A stretch of 64,000 nucleotides of DNA from Marthasterias glacialis. Taxonomy: Eukaryota > Echinodermata > Asteroidea > Forcipulatida > Asteriidae. A program made the translations under genes and the position numbers. The stretch covers positions 3,844,001 through 3,908,000 of the forward strand of contig OU452228.1 in assembly GCA_911728455.2 (NCBI GenBank), written 5' to 3'. The notes beneath the pieces were generated by a model that ran no database searches, was not told the origin of the DNA, and worked only from the letters and a program-made list of their open reading frames with translations. Each line of letters starts with the position of its first letter. The stretch's first letter is position 1. Shown here piece after piece: positions 62,380 to 64,000 of the stretch.

Positions 62380-62741
62380 AGAACTAGCTAATACTAATTA
62401 TTGACCTTTCAAAAAGAAACATCAAGCGGACACTCCATTGCGCGGCCGGAACTTTCGCGCATTCATGTCCATAGGAACTAAAATGGCGTTTAGCGAGTAG
62501 CGTTGTCAAGCCCAATGTAGACGTGAAAATGGCTTACTTTTCATGATTTAGACACTTTGTAATCTATCAAAGTGCCTGTTCCTCTCTGTATATATTCTGT
62601 CAATAATTAGACCTAAATTAAGGGAGGTAAAGTGGTAGCCGGATACGGTATTTCCTCCATGGTTTTGCCTAATTGTGAACCTTCGATCCTCTAGACGATT
62701 GAAGGGGCATTACTAAGAAAAGAGCTAGCATTATCGATCGT

Positions 62742-63535
62742 ACTAAAAGCCGACAACTGATGACCCCTGACGACAACTGACGACAACTGCCGACAACACG
62801 TTTAAAATGCACTGAAAAACCACCAATGATGACAAATAACCCGTTAATTATGTGTAAAGGAGTCATAAACATCCAAATAACCTTCAATCTGTTGAAAAAG
62901 AAATTGTGTTTTTATTTTATAAAATAACGATTCTTTATCACAAAGTAGTAAAAACTAGTACTGTCCGCCTTGTTGTCTTTGGACCATACCTGGACGATAC
63001 CATTAACCTGCTGTAGGGGTAGCAAAAGTGGCAAGTAGCAGTGTGCAACTGTACCATTGCAGGTGGCCAGTCCATGTTCTGCCATTTAGTTTACAGAATT
63101 TCTCCCGCCGTTTGAAATTCATTTTAAAAGATTTGTTGATTATAAGTTATGGTTTCCTATAGTATTACTTATTGTATCATTTTGAAAACAATTGAATGTA
63201 TTCGTGCAGCAGTAAATAGCGTAAACATTTTTTTTAAAAATCGGATGACAAGGGCAATAAAACTTACCTGTTGCATAATGATATCGTCCAGGTATGGTCC
63301 AAAGACAACAAGGCGGACAGTCTACTACTACTCACTACTACTAGTTTTTACTACTTCGTGTTAAAGAATTGATATTTTATAAGTTAAAAACAGCTTTTTT
63401 TTTAACAGATTGAAGGTTATTTGGATGTTTATGACTCCTTTAAGCTTATCTTCAAGTTCAAATGTGGTTTTTCAGTGCATTTAACGTGTTGTCGGCAGTT
63501 GTTGTCAGGGGTCGTAAGTTGTCAGCTTTTATTTA
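62742..63535. mobile_element. fold-back element with arms of about 250 bp
   Basis: Left arm 62742-63000 (ACTAAAAGCCGACAACTGA, GACAACTGCCGACAACACGTTTAAA, GTCCGCCTTGTTGTCTTTGGACCATACCTGGACGATA) is mirrored by 63285-63535. A central loop of about 280 bp has no ORF of note. Some indels separate the arms. Confidence 0.85.
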
Positions 63536-64000
63536 GTGCAACCCAGCATTCGCAGCTAACGTTGGGCTTCGTCGTCAGACCATGGCAACAACTTATGGAC
63601 CTCCGACTGATTCCTTTAAAAGTTAAAGTAAAGGAATGCATCGATAACCACCTGATAAGAACTGAATCAGTTATTTATAAAACTTTTTTGAAATAACATA
63701 CAAAATATAAAATAACTTTGTTCAACCAGTCAGTGACATTGACTTACCCTTACCCTGCTAAAGCATAAAAAAAGGAGAGAAGGTATACCCCGAACAATTC
63801 AAGTTCGCCGACGACGGGGCCCAATTTTGGAGTACAGTAACAGCGCCCTCCAGTGTCGTTTTTTGTCTGCGGAAGCGATCACGCATGTCACGCGATGAGC
63901 GCTGTTTGTCAAACAAAACAGCTGGTCGTATTTTATTAACATTGCTTATCATCATTCAAGGTTGCTGGCCATGTTATTGTAAGTTGATACATCAGTTATT

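Overview
This is a metazoan nuclear window: AT-rich, intron-rich, and packed with short non-autonomous DNA transposons (MITEs), tRNA-type SINEs and LINE copies. The gene sequences, the MITE families with GGGCC-AATTTCAT ends, and a non-LTR retrotransposon with a 2A-like motif next to its signal peptide suggest an invertebrate deuterostome, most likely an echinoderm (a sea star is plausible). I cannot fix the species from sequence alone.

Four host genes are supported. (1) 12.4-31.2 kb, minus: mitochondrial cysteinyl-tRNA synthetase (CARS2), read as 12 exons with consistent splice phases, HIGH and KMSKS motifs, and an unusually long first exon. (2) 31.8-33.9 kb, plus: an ING1/ING2-type chromatin reader in two exons with a C-terminal PHD finger and an unusual run of Lys-Pro-Gly-Tyr pentapeptides. 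Genes 1 and 2 are head to head, about 660 bp apart between start codons, the same arrangement as human CARS2 and ING1. (3) 37.7-42.3 kb, minus: an unrecognised two-exon gene for a basic, coiled-coil-like protein of about 637 aa. (4) 56.1-61.0 kb, minus: a six-exon DNAAF6 (PIH1D3) gene for a dynein-arm assembly factor. Two weaker exon candidates lie on the plus strand at 48.1-48.3 and 49.6-49.8 kb.

The rest is mostly repeats. 0-12 kb holds a 23-bp tandem array, a 1.2-kb 21-bp minisatellite inside an inverted-repeat-ended element, several MITEs, SINEs, and the first of two TTAA-type elements (the second is at 12.6 kb). The CARS2 introns hold nested MITEs with readable target-site duplications. 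At 42.7-46.9 kb lie a 5'-truncated LINE and a long LINE with an intact 1018-codon endonuclease/reverse-transcriptase ORF beginning with a signal peptide and 2A-like motif. 47-56 kb is gene-poor. 57-64 kb combines DNAAF6 with nested MITEs, a perfect 19-bp-arm hairpin and a long fold-back element.

No CRISPR array, rRNA, intact tRNA gene or virus-like element was recognised. Exons were joined by eye from splice signals and known protein families; transcript data have not been consulted.
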